This document shows, in pieces, positions 35,812-44,542 of a stretch of DNA of 64,000 nucleotides. Each line of letters begins with the position of its first letter. Position 1 is the first letter of the stretch. Under the pieces are notes generated by a model. It saw only the letters and a program-made list of their open reading frames with translations. It did no database searches and had not been told where the DNA came from. A program made the position numbers and the translations under genes. Source of the DNA: Streptomyces sp. ADI95-17 (GTDB taxonomy: Bacteria > Actinomycetota > Actinomycetes > Streptomycetales > Streptomycetaceae); NCBI RefSeq assembly GCF_003846175.1, contig NZ_ML123045.1:1206082-1270081 (forward strand), written 5' to 3'.

Positions 35812-36627
35812 TCAGGCCGTGGCGGGTTCCGGCTTCTCCGGCCCGGCGGGCTGCTGCTCCCCGGCAGCGGCCTTCGCCGCCGCCTCCACCCGGTCGCGCT
35901 TCTCCCTGCGGGCCAGCACCACGTACCCGACGGGGACACCGGCGGCGAAGAGCCACCACTGCACGGCGTACGCCATGTGCGGGCCGATCGAGCCGTCGTC
36001 GGGGGCCTCGATCAGTTCCGGGGAGTCGCCGACGGACTCCGGCGCGGTCTGCTCGATGTAGCCGCCGAGCACCGGCCGGGCGAGCCGCTCGGCCTCCTGG
36101 GTGCTGCTGATCAGCATCACCTGGCGGTCCGGCAGGTCCGAGATGTCCTTGATGCCGCTGGTACTCGTCGTCTCGTCGGCCTTGAGCCGCCCGGTGACGG
36201 TCACCTCGCCCGCGGGCACGCCCGGCACGTCGGGGAAGGCCTGCTGGCTCGCGGCGGAGGGCACCCAGCCGCGGTTGACCAGGACCGTGCCGCCGCCCTT
36301 GAGGTCGAGCGGGATCAGTACGTGGACGCCGATCCGGCCGTCGGCGGAGGTCCTGCGGCGCACGACCACCTGATGCGCGGTGTCGTACGTGCCGGTGGCC
36401 GTCACCGTCCGCCAGTAGTCGGAGCGCGGGACCGTGTGGCCCGGGGCGGTGAGCGAGGCGACCGGCACCGGTGCCGCCTTGAGATTGCGGGAGATCAGGG
36501 CGTTCTGCGCGACCTTGTGCTCATGCCGGTGCAGCTGCCAGAAGCCCAGCTCGACCATGGTGGGAATCAGGACGAGGGCGAGGAGGGCGAGGATCAGCCA
36601 CTGCCGGGTCAACAGGAAGCGGTACAC
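35812..36627 (-). CDS. SURF1 family cytochrome oxidase assembly protein
   Basis: 271 residues from GTG (VYRFLLTRQWLILALLALVL). Two membrane helices, near the N-terminus and near residue 225-245 (MAYAVQWWLFAAGVPVGYVV), bracket an extracytoplasmic SURF1 domain with GFWQLHRHEHK, VVRRRTSADGRIG and VLVNRGWVPS. It assists haem a insertion into the aa3 oxidase. An ATG 11 codons upstream (36660) is possible, but the family begins at YRFLL. A Lys/Glu/Pro-rich cytosolic tail follows. Confidence 0.88.
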   Translation of the reverse strand: MYRFLLTRQWLILALLALVLIPTMVELGFWQLHRHEHKVAQNALISRNLKAAPVPVASLTAPGHTVPRSDYWRTVTATGTYDTAHQVVVRRRTSADGRIGVHVLIPLDLKGGGTVLVNRGWVPSAASQQAFPDVPGVPAGEVTVTGRLKADETTSTSGIKDISDLPDRQVMLISSTQEAERLARPVLGGYIEQTAPESVGDSPELIEAPDDGSIGPHMAYAVQWWLFAAGVPVGYVVLARREKRDRVEAAAKAAAGEQQPAGPEKPEPATA

Positions 36628-36698
36628 CCCACGACGGTACAACTGTGCCGTGGGGCGCATCGCGCAGGGGTCGGGGAAGAGGACGCGGCGGCCGCTGC

Positions 36699-36932
36699 TC
36701 AGACTTTGTCGATGATGCCCACCTTCCCCTCGGCGCGGGCGCAGTGGCCGCCGCAGAACCAGTGCCCGTCGACCTCGACGCCCTGGCCGATGATCTGGAC
36801 CCGGCAGTGCTCACAGATGGGTGCCATGCGGTGGATGGCGCAGGAGAAGCAGTCGAAGACGTGCACCGCGCCCTGCGCGTGCACCTCGAAGGACATCCCG
36901 TAGTCGTTTCCGCAAACCTCACAACGTGCCAT
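36699..36932 (-). CDS. Small zinc-ribbon-like protein
   Basis: 77 residues (MARCEVCGNDYGMSFEVHAQ at the start). Four Cys pairs suggest two zinc knuckles: CEVC (4-7), CFSC (28-31), CEHC (40-43) and CGGHC (60-64), with His residues beside several. No other motif. Well coded and conserved in style among actinobacteria; function unknown. It sits between the exonuclease gene and the SURF1 gene on the same strand. Confidence 0.8.
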   Translation of the reverse strand: MARCEVCGNDYGMSFEVHAQGAVHVFDCFSCAIHRMAPICEHCRVQIIGQGVEVDGHWFCGGHCARAEGKVGIIDKV

Positions 36933-36996
36933 GCGCCACAGGGTGGGACGCCGGGACGGCGGCGGGCGAGCGGTGGGCGGGCGAGTCGCCGCCGGT

Positions 36997-37995
36997 TCAC
37001 TCCGATGACGGCGCGGGCACCTGGCCGCAAGCGGGTGCCACATCGCGCAGCAGATGGGTGAAGGCGCTCTCGTCCAGGATCGGGGTGCCGAACGACTTCG
37101 CCTTGACCGTCTTCGACGTCGCCGAGTCCGGGTCGTTGGTGACCAGCAGGCTGGTCAGCCGGGAGACGCTGGTCGCCACGTGCAGCCCCGCCTCCACGGC
37201 CCGGTCCTCCAGCAGCTCGCGGTCCACCGAGGTGTCCCCGGAGAAGGCCACCCGCATGCCCTGCATCAGGGGCTTGTCCTTCTCGTACCGCCCGGGGTTC
37301 GGATACGGGCACGCCGGGCGCTTGCGCGAGGCGCGCCAGCTGTTCTGACCGTACGAAGGCTGATAGCCGATCCGCGGCGTGACCGGGGAGTCCGACCACT
37401 CGGTCAGCGGCCGGCACTCCAGCAGCGGCAGCCGTACCCCGCCCCGCGCCGCCGCGTGCAGACTCGGCCGGAACGCCTCGGCCAGCACCCGGGCGTCGTC
37501 CAGCGCGTGGTGGGCGTGCTGCTGCACGACGCCGAAGTGCGCGGCCAGCGACGCCAGCTTGTGGTTGGGCAGCGGCAGCCGCAGCTCCTTGGCGAGCGCG
37601 ATGGTGCACAGCCGCTGCTCGACGGGGGCGACGACCGAGGCCCGGGCGTACTCCCGGGCCAGCATCGACCAGTCGAAGGCCGCGTTGTGCGCGACGAGGA
37701 CGCGGTCCGCGAGCCGCTCGGAGAGCTGGGCTGCGACCTCCGGGAAGAGCGGGGCGCCTTCGAGCACCTCACTGGTCAGGCCGTGGATCCAGACCGGGCC
37801 GGGATCGCGCTCGGGGTTGACGAGGGTGTACCAGTGGTCCTCGACGTTGCCCTGGGCGTCCAGGCGGTAGACGGCGGCGGACACTATCCGGTCGTCCCGT
37901 GCGAGTCCGGTGGTCTCCACGTCGACGACCGCGTACCCCTGCGGGTAGGCGGTCGGCCACGGTGCTGCGGTCTGGCGGTCGTCGAGCATGGTCAC
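36997..37995 (-). CDS. DEDDh 3'-5' exonuclease with C-terminal BRCT domain
   Basis: 332 residues. The exonuclease domain (about residues 18-185) has VVDVETTGL (first Asp and Glu), AHNAAFDWSM and HHALDDARVLAEAF (His and last Asp), as in the DNA polymerase III epsilon family. Residues about 240-320 form a BRCT domain (MRVAFSGDTSVDRELLEDRA, LLVTNDPDSATSKTVKAKSF, ending FTHLL). The two are joined by a Pro/Ser/Arg linker. It probably acts in DNA repair or RNA end trimming; separate from the replicative epsilon subunit. Confidence 0.9.
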   Translation of the reverse strand: MTMLDDRQTAAPWPTAYPQGYAVVDVETTGLARDDRIVSAAVYRLDAQGNVEDHWYTLVNPERDPGPVWIHGLTSEVLEGAPLFPEVAAQLSERLADRVLVAHNAAFDWSMLAREYARASVVAPVEQRLCTIALAKELRLPLPNHKLASLAAHFGVVQQHAHHALDDARVLAEAFRPSLHAAARGGVRLPLLECRPLTEWSDSPVTPRIGYQPSYGQNSWRASRKRPACPYPNPGRYEKDKPLMQGMRVAFSGDTSVDRELLEDRAVEAGLHVATSVSRLTSLLVTNDPDSATSKTVKAKSFGTPILDESAFTHLLRDVAPACGQVPAPSSE

Positions 37996-38032
37996 AGAGA
38001 ATACGGGCCGCGACTGACAGTCTCCTATTCGG

Positions 38033-38707
38033 CTATTCGGCCGTCCTTTGCCCCCGCGTCCCGGTTCCGCCGCCCGGCCCCTGTCGTACGGGGCCCGCCA
38101 GCAGCCCTTCCACCAGGGCCCGTACGGAATCGGCGAACAGCCGGTCCGGGTCGGCGGGCCGGGCCAGGGCGCGGGCCAGTGCCGGGTCGTCGTCCGCGGC
38201 GGACGCGGTCCACAGATCGCCCTCGCCGGGGGACTGGACGGGGGACCGCTCCCGGTTGCGCTCGACGAGCAGGAAACCGACGGTCTGGAACTGCACCGCC
38301 CGCACCGCCGCGGCCGCCCGTGCCCCGCGCAGCCCCGCGGCGTGCACCTCGTGGACGAGGGCCTGTTGCGCGGGGAGGAACATCCGCTCGGTGAGCCCCC
38401 GTTCGTGGACCATCGCGATCAGATGCGGCCTCGCCCGCAGCTCGCGGCGCAGGGCGCGGGCGACGGAGACGATGCGGGCCGCCGGGGTCCGGCCGGCCGG
38501 GCGCAGGGTGCCCATCTCCCGCACGGTGCGCTCGACGAGGGCGTCCAGCAGCGACTCACGGTTGCCGACGTGCCAGTAGATCGAGGTGACCGCGGTGCCC
38601 AGCTCCGCGGCGAGGGCGCGCATGGTGAGGGCCTGCGGGCCGTGTTGCTTCAGCAGGGCGGCGGCCGTGTCCAGGACCTCTTCGCGGGTCAGCGACGATC
38701 GCGCCAC
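38033..38707 (-). CDS. TetR/AcrR family transcriptional regulator
   Basis: 224 residues. The N-terminal HTH is canonical: SLTREEVLDTAAALLKQHGP then MRALAAELGTAVTSIYWHVG. The C-terminal half is a helical ligand-binding domain with no recognised effector. It is divergent from the ADC-SDR-amidohydrolase operon, with the palindrome TGTAACTGTGTTACA between, and is therefore the likely repressor of that operon and of itself. Confidence 0.9.
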   Translation of the reverse strand: MARSSLTREEVLDTAAALLKQHGPQALTMRALAAELGTAVTSIYWHVGNRESLLDALVERTVREMGTLRPAGRTPAARIVSVARALRRELRARPHLIAMVHERGLTERMFLPAQQALVHEVHAAGLRGARAAAAVRAVQFQTVGFLLVERNRERSPVQSPGEGDLWTASAADDDPALARALARPADPDRLFADSVRALVEGLLAGPVRQGPGGGTGTRGQRTAE

Positions 38708-38768
38708 AGCGCTCCTCGATTCTCGGACTCCGTTACGTGCACGCCTATTTACCCTTCATCCGCGCCGG

Positions 38769-38783
38769 TGTAACTGTGTTACA
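38769..38783. promoter_or_regulatory. Probable TetR operator
   Basis: TGTAAC-TGT-GTTACA is a perfect 6+6 inverted repeat with a 3-bp centre, in the 127-bp gap between the TetR gene and the operon start at 38835. A related half-site GTTAC occurs at about 38732. Placement fits steric repression of both promoters. Confidence 0.65.
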
Positions 38784-38834
38784 GAACCCGGCACGGAGTA
38801 CCGATCCACGGACGACCGAGAAGGGTGGTACGAC

Positions 38835-39635
38835 ATGGCACGTGTACGGTACGGCGCGCGCACCGAGGCCGAGATCGCGGCGGCCCGCGCGGCCCGCTCC
38901 CAGCTCCCCGACATCTGGTCCACCGGCGTGGTGGCCCTCTGGGAGAGCGACCCCGACGCGGTGGCGGCCGTCCTCCCGCCACCTCTCAAGCCCGCCGAGC
39001 GCCCGCTCGTCCGGGCCGGCATCAGTACGGTCGAACTCCCCGGCTACCCGCTCGGCGCCGGCTCCGTCGCGGTCGCCGCCGTCCACGACGGCCACGAGGG
39101 CTGGTATCCGCTCGTCATGCCGATGACCCATGAACGGGCGCTGATCGGCGGCCGTGAGGTGTTCGGCGAACCGAAGAAGCTCGGCGAGGTGACCGTCGAA
39201 CGCGACGGCCTCGTCGTCCGCGCCGCGCTCGCCCGGCACGGCATCGCCTTCGTCGAGGTGCGCGGCGCGGTGAGCGGACCGCTCCCCCTGCCCGAACCGG
39301 CCGGCAAGCTCGACTTCTACTTCAAGTACCTGCCCGCGGTGGACGGCGAGGGCTTCGACTCCGACCCCGTCCTGGTCCACTGCACCCGCCACGAGAAGGT
39401 CCGCAGACTGGAACGGATCTCGGGCGACGTGGTGCTGCGCGAGTCGGTGTACGACCCGGTCGCCGACCTCCCGGTACGCCGGCTGGTCGAGCTCACCATC
39501 GGCGAGAAGACCAGCGACCAGCGGGGCAGGGCCGTGGCCAGGGTGAGCGGCGAGGCGCTGCTGCCGTACATCCACCAGCGCTACGACGACCCGCAGCAGA
39601 TCCACGACGGACCGCCGGAAGGGAGCGTCCGATGA
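38835..39635 (+). CDS. Acetoacetate decarboxylase (ADC) family protein
   Basis: 266 residues. The ADC superfamily fold is indicated by LPPPLKPAERPLVRAGISTV, then YPLVMPMTHERALIGGREVF with GEPKKLGEV. In true acetoacetate decarboxylases the Schiff-base lysine is in an E-x-KK-type context; EPKKLGE here fits that region. ADC-like relatives also act as aldolase/dehydratases on keto acids, so substrate is open. First gene of a four-gene operon; the stop overlaps the SDR start (ATGA). Confidence 0.8.
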   Translation: MARVRYGARTEAEIAAARAARSQLPDIWSTGVVALWESDPDAVAAVLPPPLKPAERPLVRAGISTVELPGYPLGAGSVAVAAVHDGHEGWYPLVMPMTHERALIGGREVFGEPKKLGEVTVERDGLVVRAALARHGIAFVEVRGAVSGPLPLPEPAGKLDFYFKYLPAVDGEGFDSDPVLVHCTRHEKVRRLERISGDVVLRESVYDPVADLPVRRLVELTIGEKTSDQRGRAVARVSGEALLPYIHQRYDDPQQIHDGPPEGSVR

Positions 39636-40516
39636 GACTGGAGGAGGGCCAGGTCGCCGTCGTCACCGGCGCCGCGAGCGGCATCGGCCTCGCGATGGCA
39701 CGCAGGTTCGCCGCCGAGGGACTGAAGGTCGTCCTCGCCGACGTGGAGGAGGGCGCGCTCGGCAAGGCGGCGGGCGAACTGCGCCAGGACGGTGCGCAGG
39801 TGCTGGCCAGGGCCGTCGACGTCGGCGAACGCGACTCCGTACAGGCGCTGGCCGAAGCCGCGTACGACGCCTTCGGCGCCGTGCATGTGCTGTGCAACAA
39901 CGCCGGTGTCGGCTCCGGGGCCGAGGGCCGGATGTGGGAGCACGAACCGAACGACTGGAAGTGGGCGTTCGCCGTCAATGTGTGGGGCGTCTTCCACGGC
40001 ATCCAGGCGTTCGTGCCGCGCATGATCGCCGACGGCGGCCCCGGCCATGTCGTCAACACCTCGTCCGGGGACGGCGGGATCGCCCCGATGCCGACCGCCT
40101 CCGTGTACGCGGTCACCAAGTCCGCCGTCGTCACGATGACCGAGTCGCTGTACGCGCATCTGCGGGCGGAGGGCGCGGCGGTCGGCGCCTCGGTGCTCTT
40201 CCCCGGCCCGCACATGCTCCGCACCGGACTGTGGGAGTCGCACCGCAACCGGCCGGAGCGGTACGCCAAGGAACGCCCCCGCAGGACCCCGTACCGCAGC
40301 CTCGGCCAGTGGGAGTCCGCCATGCGGGAGGCGGGCCACGAGGTGGAGTTCACCCCGGTGGAGGACGTCGCGGCGACCGTCGTGGACGGGATCCGCGCCG
40401 ACCGCTTCTGGATGCTGCCGGACAGCGAGCACAGCGACCGGCAGATCCGCGCCAGGTCGCAGTCGATGCTGGACCGGGCCAATCCGTCGTACCTGGAGAG
40501 TTTCATACTCGACTGA
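39632..40516 (+). CDS. SDR family oxidoreductase
   Basis: 294 residues. Classical SDR: NAD(P) loop TGAASGIGLAMARRF, LADVEEGA (Asp suggests NAD preference), NNAGVGSG, catalytic Ser in NTSSGDGGIAPM and Tyr/Lys in SVYAVTKSAVVTM. An extended C-terminus (residues 220-294) is typical of alcohol/keto-acid members. The ATG overlaps the ADC gene stop, so it should act on the same compound series; 10 bp before the first amidohydrolase. Confidence 0.9.
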   Translation: MRLEEGQVAVVTGAASGIGLAMARRFAAEGLKVVLADVEEGALGKAAGELRQDGAQVLARAVDVGERDSVQALAEAAYDAFGAVHVLCNNAGVGSGAEGRMWEHEPNDWKWAFAVNVWGVFHGIQAFVPRMIADGGPGHVVNTSSGDGGIAPMPTASVYAVTKSAVVTMTESLYAHLRAEGAAVGASVLFPGPHMLRTGLWESHRNRPERYAKERPRRTPYRSLGQWESAMREAGHEVEFTPVEDVAATVVDGIRADRFWMLPDSEHSDRQIRARSQSMLDRANPSYLESFILD

Positions 40517-40526
40517 GGAGCGAGCG

Positions 40527-41804
40527 ATGACCGACGACCCCTACCTGATCATCTCCTCCGACTGCCACGCCGGGCTGCCCACCGAGGAGTACCGGCCCTA
40601 TCTCGACCCCCGCTTCCACCGGGAATTCGACGACTTCCTCGCCGGGCGCGACCGCCGCCGCGAGGAGATGACCCGCCTCGGCGTACGCAACGAGGCCTTC
40701 GCCGACAAGTGGTTCCACGACAACGAGGAGGGCCTGAAAGGCGGTTGGGACGCCGCCCGGCGCCTGAAGGAACTGGACGGCGACGGGGTGGCCGCCGAGG
40801 TCGTCTTCCCCGACGCGGACGCCGTCGACAGCCGGACCGCCGCCCCGTTCGGCGTGGGCCTCGGCCTCTCCGGCGACCAGGACCCGGAGCTGGGCATGGC
40901 GGGCGCGCAGGCCCACAACCGCTGGCTCGCCGACTTCGTCTCGCAGAACCCCGAACGCCACTGCGGGGTCGCCCTGCTGCCCGTCACCGGCGAGGTCGAC
41001 CGGGTCGTCGCGGAGATCCACCGGGCGAAGGGGTCCGGCCTCGGTGCGCTGATGATCCCCTCCATGTGGGTGGACAAGGCCCCCTACCACGACCGGCGTT
41101 ACGACCCCGTCTGGGCGGCCGCCGCCGAGACGGGCATGCCCGTCGTCACCCACTCCGGCGCGGCCCCGCGCCACGAGTACGGCGACCACCTCGGGATCTA
41201 CGTCTCCGAGGTCACCTGGTGGCCGTCCCGCCCGCTCTGGTTCCTGCTCTGGTCGGGCGCCTTCGAACGCCACCCCGGGCTGCGGTTCGGCGTCGCCGAG
41301 TCCGGCTGCTGGTGGCTGCCGAACCTCCTCTGGTTCATGGACCGGCTCTACCTCGGCGCCCACGGCGGCAAGAAACTCTCGCCGTTCGCCGAACTGAAAC
41401 GGCCCCCGCACGAGTACCTGGACCGCCAGGTCTTCATCTGCGCCACCAACACCAAGCGCCGCGAACTCGCCCAGCGGTACGAGATCGGCGTCGACAACAT
41501 CCTGTGGGGCAGCGACTTCCCGCACCCCGAAGGCACCTGGCCGAACACCGCCCAGTGGCTGCGCGACACCTTCCACGACATCCCCGTCGCCGAGACCCGC
41601 CGCATGCTGGGCCTAGCCGCCGCCGAGGTGTTCGGCTTCGACACGGAAAAGCTCGCCCCGATCGCAGAACGCATCGGCCCCACCCCCGCCGAACTGGGCC
41701 AGAGCCCCGACCAGGCGGCGGTCGAGGCGTCCTGGGCCCGCTCGCGCGAGACCGGCCGGCACTGGCTGACCGGCCACGACTTCCCGGCCCTGGGGGTCGA
41801 CTGA
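40527..41804 (+). CDS. Amidohydrolase_2 family protein (ACMSD-like), copy 1
   Basis: 425 residues. TIM-barrel metal enzyme related to ACMSD and gamma-resorcylate decarboxylases: strand-1 metal motif in IISSDCHAGLPTEEY (D-x-H rather than H-x-H), His in PVVTHSGAAPRHEYG, region RFGVAESGCWWLPNL and the final Asp in NILWGSDFPHPEG. It could be a decarboxylase or hydrolase. It is followed at once by a paralogue (TGATG overlap). Substrate unknown. Confidence 0.85.
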   Translation: MTDDPYLIISSDCHAGLPTEEYRPYLDPRFHREFDDFLAGRDRRREEMTRLGVRNEAFADKWFHDNEEGLKGGWDAARRLKELDGDGVAAEVVFPDADAVDSRTAAPFGVGLGLSGDQDPELGMAGAQAHNRWLADFVSQNPERHCGVALLPVTGEVDRVVAEIHRAKGSGLGALMIPSMWVDKAPYHDRRYDPVWAAAAETGMPVVTHSGAAPRHEYGDHLGIYVSEVTWWPSRPLWFLLWSGAFERHPGLRFGVAESGCWWLPNLLWFMDRLYLGAHGGKKLSPFAELKRPPHEYLDRQVFICATNTKRRELAQRYEIGVDNILWGSDFPHPEGTWPNTAQWLRDTFHDIPVAETRRMLGLAAAEVFGFDTEKLAPIAERIGPTPAELGQSPDQAAVEASWARSRETGRHWLTGHDFPALGVD

Positions 41805-43033
41805 TGCCCCGCGAGCGCTACACCGTCATCTCCGCCGACTGCCACGCGGGCGCGGACCTCCTCGACTACCGGCCGTACCTGGAGACGAAGTACCACGACG
41901 ACTTCGACGCATGGGCGGCGACGTACGTCAATCCGTACGAGGACCTCCTCGCCGACACCGCCGACCGCAACTGGAACTCGGAGCGCCGCCTCGCCGAACT
42001 GGAGGCCGACGGCATCGTCGCGGAGGTCGTCTTCCCCAACACCATCCCGCCCTTCTTCCCCTCCGCCTCGCTGATGGCGCCCGCGCCCTCGCGGGCGGAG
42101 TACGAACAGCGCTGGGCCGGCCTGCGCGCCCACAACCGCTGGCTCACCGACTTCTGCGCGCAGGCACCGGGCCGGCGCGCGGGCGTAGCGCAGATCCTCC
42201 TCAACGACCCGGCCGAGGCGGTCCGCGAGATCCGCCGCACCAAGGAGGCGGGGCTCACCGGCGGCATCCTGCTGCCCGGCGCCCCGCCCGGCTCGGGTGT
42301 CCCGGAGCTGTACTCGCAGACGTACGACCCGCTGTGGGCCGTCTGCGAGGAGCTGGACGTACCGGTGAACCACCACGGCGGCTCGGCCTCCCCGCCGCTC
42401 GGCGACGAACCGGCGGCCCGAGCCGTCTTCATGGTGGAGACGACCTGGTTCTCCCACCGGGCGCTGTGGCACCTGATCTTCGGCGGGGCCTTCCGCCGCC
42501 ACCCCGGACTGAAACTGGTCCTCACCGAACAGGGCTCCGGCTGGATCCCGGGCGTCGTGGAGATGCTGGACTACTACCACGGCCGCCTGGTCGCGGCGAC
42601 GGCCCGGGCGACCACCGCCGAATCCAGGTTCGGTGCGGGCCTGGCCGCCTCGATGGGCGCGAGCCCCGGCGAGGTCTGGCGCGACAACTGCTTCGTCGGC
42701 GCCAGCTTCATGCGCCCCCACGAGGTGCCGATGCGCGACCGGATCGGCCTCGACAAGATCATGTGGGGCAGCGACTACCCGCACGACGAGGGCACCGCCC
42801 CGTACACGAGGGAGGCCCTGCGGATCGCGTACGCGGGAGTGGAGCCCGAGGAGGTCGCGGCGATGACCGGCGGCAACGCGGCCCGCGTCTACGGCTTCGA
42901 CCTGGCCGCGCTCGACCGCGTCGCGGCGGAGGTCGGCCCGACGGTCGAGGAGATCGCCGAGCCGCTGAAGGAGATCCCGGCAGGCGCTACCAGCCCCGCC
43001 TTCGCCCCGGGCGGGTCGGTACGCGTCTGGTGA
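41804..43033 (+). CDS. Amidohydrolase_2 family protein (ACMSD-like), copy 2
   Basis: 409 residues, clearly homologous to the previous gene product: VISADCHAGADLLDYRPYLE, PVNHHGGSASPPLGDE, KLVLTEQGSGWIPGVVEMLD and KIMWGSDYPHDEGTAPY. ATG overlaps the stop of copy 1. Differences around the second histidine (HHGG against HSGA) suggest the two act on different substrates or form a heteromer. Last gene of the TetR-controlled operon. Confidence 0.85.
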   Translation: MPRERYTVISADCHAGADLLDYRPYLETKYHDDFDAWAATYVNPYEDLLADTADRNWNSERRLAELEADGIVAEVVFPNTIPPFFPSASLMAPAPSRAEYEQRWAGLRAHNRWLTDFCAQAPGRRAGVAQILLNDPAEAVREIRRTKEAGLTGGILLPGAPPGSGVPELYSQTYDPLWAVCEELDVPVNHHGGSASPPLGDEPAARAVFMVETTWFSHRALWHLIFGGAFRRHPGLKLVLTEQGSGWIPGVVEMLDYYHGRLVAATARATTAESRFGAGLAASMGASPGEVWRDNCFVGASFMRPHEVPMRDRIGLDKIMWGSDYPHDEGTAPYTREALRIAYAGVEPEEVAAMTGGNAARVYGFDLAALDRVAAEVGPTVEEIAEPLKEIPAGATSPAFAPGGSVRVW

Positions 43034-43058
43034 CCGGGCGGGGTGAGACCATCCCCGG

Positions 43059-43772
43059 GTGACGGATACCCGGGCGCACGACGAACCGCACGGCAATGGG
43101 CTCGGTACGCGGCTGAACTGGCTGCGTGCCGCGGTCCTCGGCGCCAACGACGGGGTGGTCTCCACCGCCGGACTGGTCGTCGGCGTGGCCGGCGCCACGG
43201 CCGACCGGGGCACCCTGCTCACCGCCGGCCTGGCGGGACTGCTGGCCGGGTCCATGTCGATGGCGGCGGGCGAGTACGTCTCGGTCTCCACCCAGCGCGA
43301 TTCGGAGATGGCCGCGCTGGCGACGGAGAAGCAGGAGCTGACGGAGGCACCCGAGGCGGAACTGGTCGAGCTGACCGGCCTGCTGGAGGGCAAGGGCCTG
43401 AGCCGCGAGGTCGCCCGCGAGGCCGCCGTCCAGCTCACCGAACGCGATGCGCTGCGCGCCCACGCGGTGGTGGAGCTGGGCATCGACCCGGACCAGCTGA
43501 CGAACCCGTGGCACGCGGCGGGCGCGAGCTTCCTGGCGTTCACGGTGGGGGCGCTGCTGCCGCTGCTGGCGATCGTGCTGCCGCCCTCGTCGCTGCGGCT
43601 CCTGGTGACCGTGCTGTCGGTACTGGCCGCGCTGGCCCTCACGGGCTGGTGGAGCGCCCGGCTGGGCGAGGCGAGGGTGGGGCCGGCGGTGCTGCGGAAC
43701 ATGGGCGGGGGAGCGTTGGCGATGGCGGTGACCTATGGGGCGGGGCATTTGTTGGGGGCGGTGGGGGTCTGA
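43059..43772 (+). CDS. VIT1/CCC1 family iron/manganese transporter
   Basis: 237 residues. Five membrane helices with the family opening RAAVLGANDGVVSTAGLVVG and the cytosolic metal-binding segment after SMAAGEYVSVSTQRDSE, rich in Glu. The C-terminal three helices run from SFLAFTVGALLPLLAIVLPP. Members export or sequester Fe(II) or Mn(II). GTG start at 43059, 25 bp after the amidohydrolase operon; regulation probably independent. Confidence 0.88.
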   Translation: MTDTRAHDEPHGNGLGTRLNWLRAAVLGANDGVVSTAGLVVGVAGATADRGTLLTAGLAGLLAGSMSMAAGEYVSVSTQRDSEMAALATEKQELTEAPEAELVELTGLLEGKGLSREVAREAAVQLTERDALRAHAVVELGIDPDQLTNPWHAAGASFLAFTVGALLPLLAIVLPPSSLRLLVTVLSVLAALALTGWWSARLGEARVGPAVLRNMGGGALAMAVTYGAGHLLGAVGV

Positions 43773-43819
43773 GGGCTCTAGCCGGGCCGTACGATCCGCT
43801 CGGGCGGGAAGAGTTCGGT

Positions 43820-44393
43820 GCCGATGTGCCTCGGCCATGAAATCCGCGTACCGGCGCTCGAAGTCCAGGGCGGCGGCATCCGGGCGCGGGCCGACCCGTT
43901 CCCGTACGTCCTTCACCAGCTCCCGCGTCCGCTCCGCCGCGCGGGTCTGCTCCACCGCCGCGCGCGCCGCGAAGGACGGCTCGGCGGTCAGCTGCTCCAC
44001 GACATGTGCGCAGCACCGGCCGAGCAGCTCCCCGTACAGCCCGGCCGCACGCTCCGACAGCCCCGCGGCGGGCGCCGGCAGCCCGGCGGCCAGCCGCTCC
44101 GGATCCAGGTCCACGGCGAACAACCGGTCCGCCGTCAGCTCGCCCGCCGCCGCGAAGGTGTCCCGCACCGCGTCCACGGCGGCCAGCCGCTCGTGCTCCG
44201 GCAGCCCGGCGTACGACTGGGCCGGCCGGCCGCCGAGCACCTTCGCCAGCCGGTCCGGCTTCGTCGGTCGGGGGAGGGGGCGCACCGGGTCCGGGACCAG
44301 GCCCGCGCCGGGCTTCGGTGTCATCAGTGACCTGGTGACCGTCCCGATCACCGTCGTCGCCAGTCGGACCAGCGCAACTTCCAGCCCCTGCAC
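43820..44393 (-). pseudogene. N-terminal fragment of a NACHT-type STAND NTPase (relic)
   Basis: From GTG 44391-44393 (good AGAGGA site) about 190 codons read a complete N-terminal helical domain. It begins QGLEVALVRLATTVIGTVTR and contains LPRPTKPDRLAKVLGGRP, LSERAAGLYGELLGRCCAHV and ALDFERRYADFMAEA. I recognise this as the N-terminal domain found in Streptomyces NACHT NTPases. Similarity stops at about 43820 and the frame runs on as Arg/Pro-rich nonsense antisense to the transporter gene. The NTPase and sensor parts are absent, so this is a truncated relic. Family call from memory. Confidence 0.65.
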
Positions 44394-44489
44394 GGCAGTT
44401 CCTCTTCCACGTCGGCCCCGGTAACGGGATCGTACGACGCCGGTGTTGGCAGAAGTCACCAAAGACTGCTGACACCGCGTCTCGCATAC

Positions 44490-44502
44490 TTGTTGGTAAC
44501 AA
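44490..44502. promoter_or_regulatory. Palindrome upstream of the AGMO-like operon
   Basis: TTGTT-GGT-AACAA is a perfect 5+5 inverted repeat about 40 bp before the start at 44543, in comparatively AT-rich DNA between the divergent relic and the operon. It could be a repressor site or part of a promoter. Confidence 0.35.
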
Positions 44503-44542
44503 CGTCTAGTCCCCGGCCGACCTGCGGCTCTACGGTGCAGGC

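Noticed and set aside
33352..36903. 1183-codon plus-strand open frame
   Set aside because: Spans the antisense of four recognised genes (SDR, GH15, SURF1, zinc-ribbon protein); not coding.
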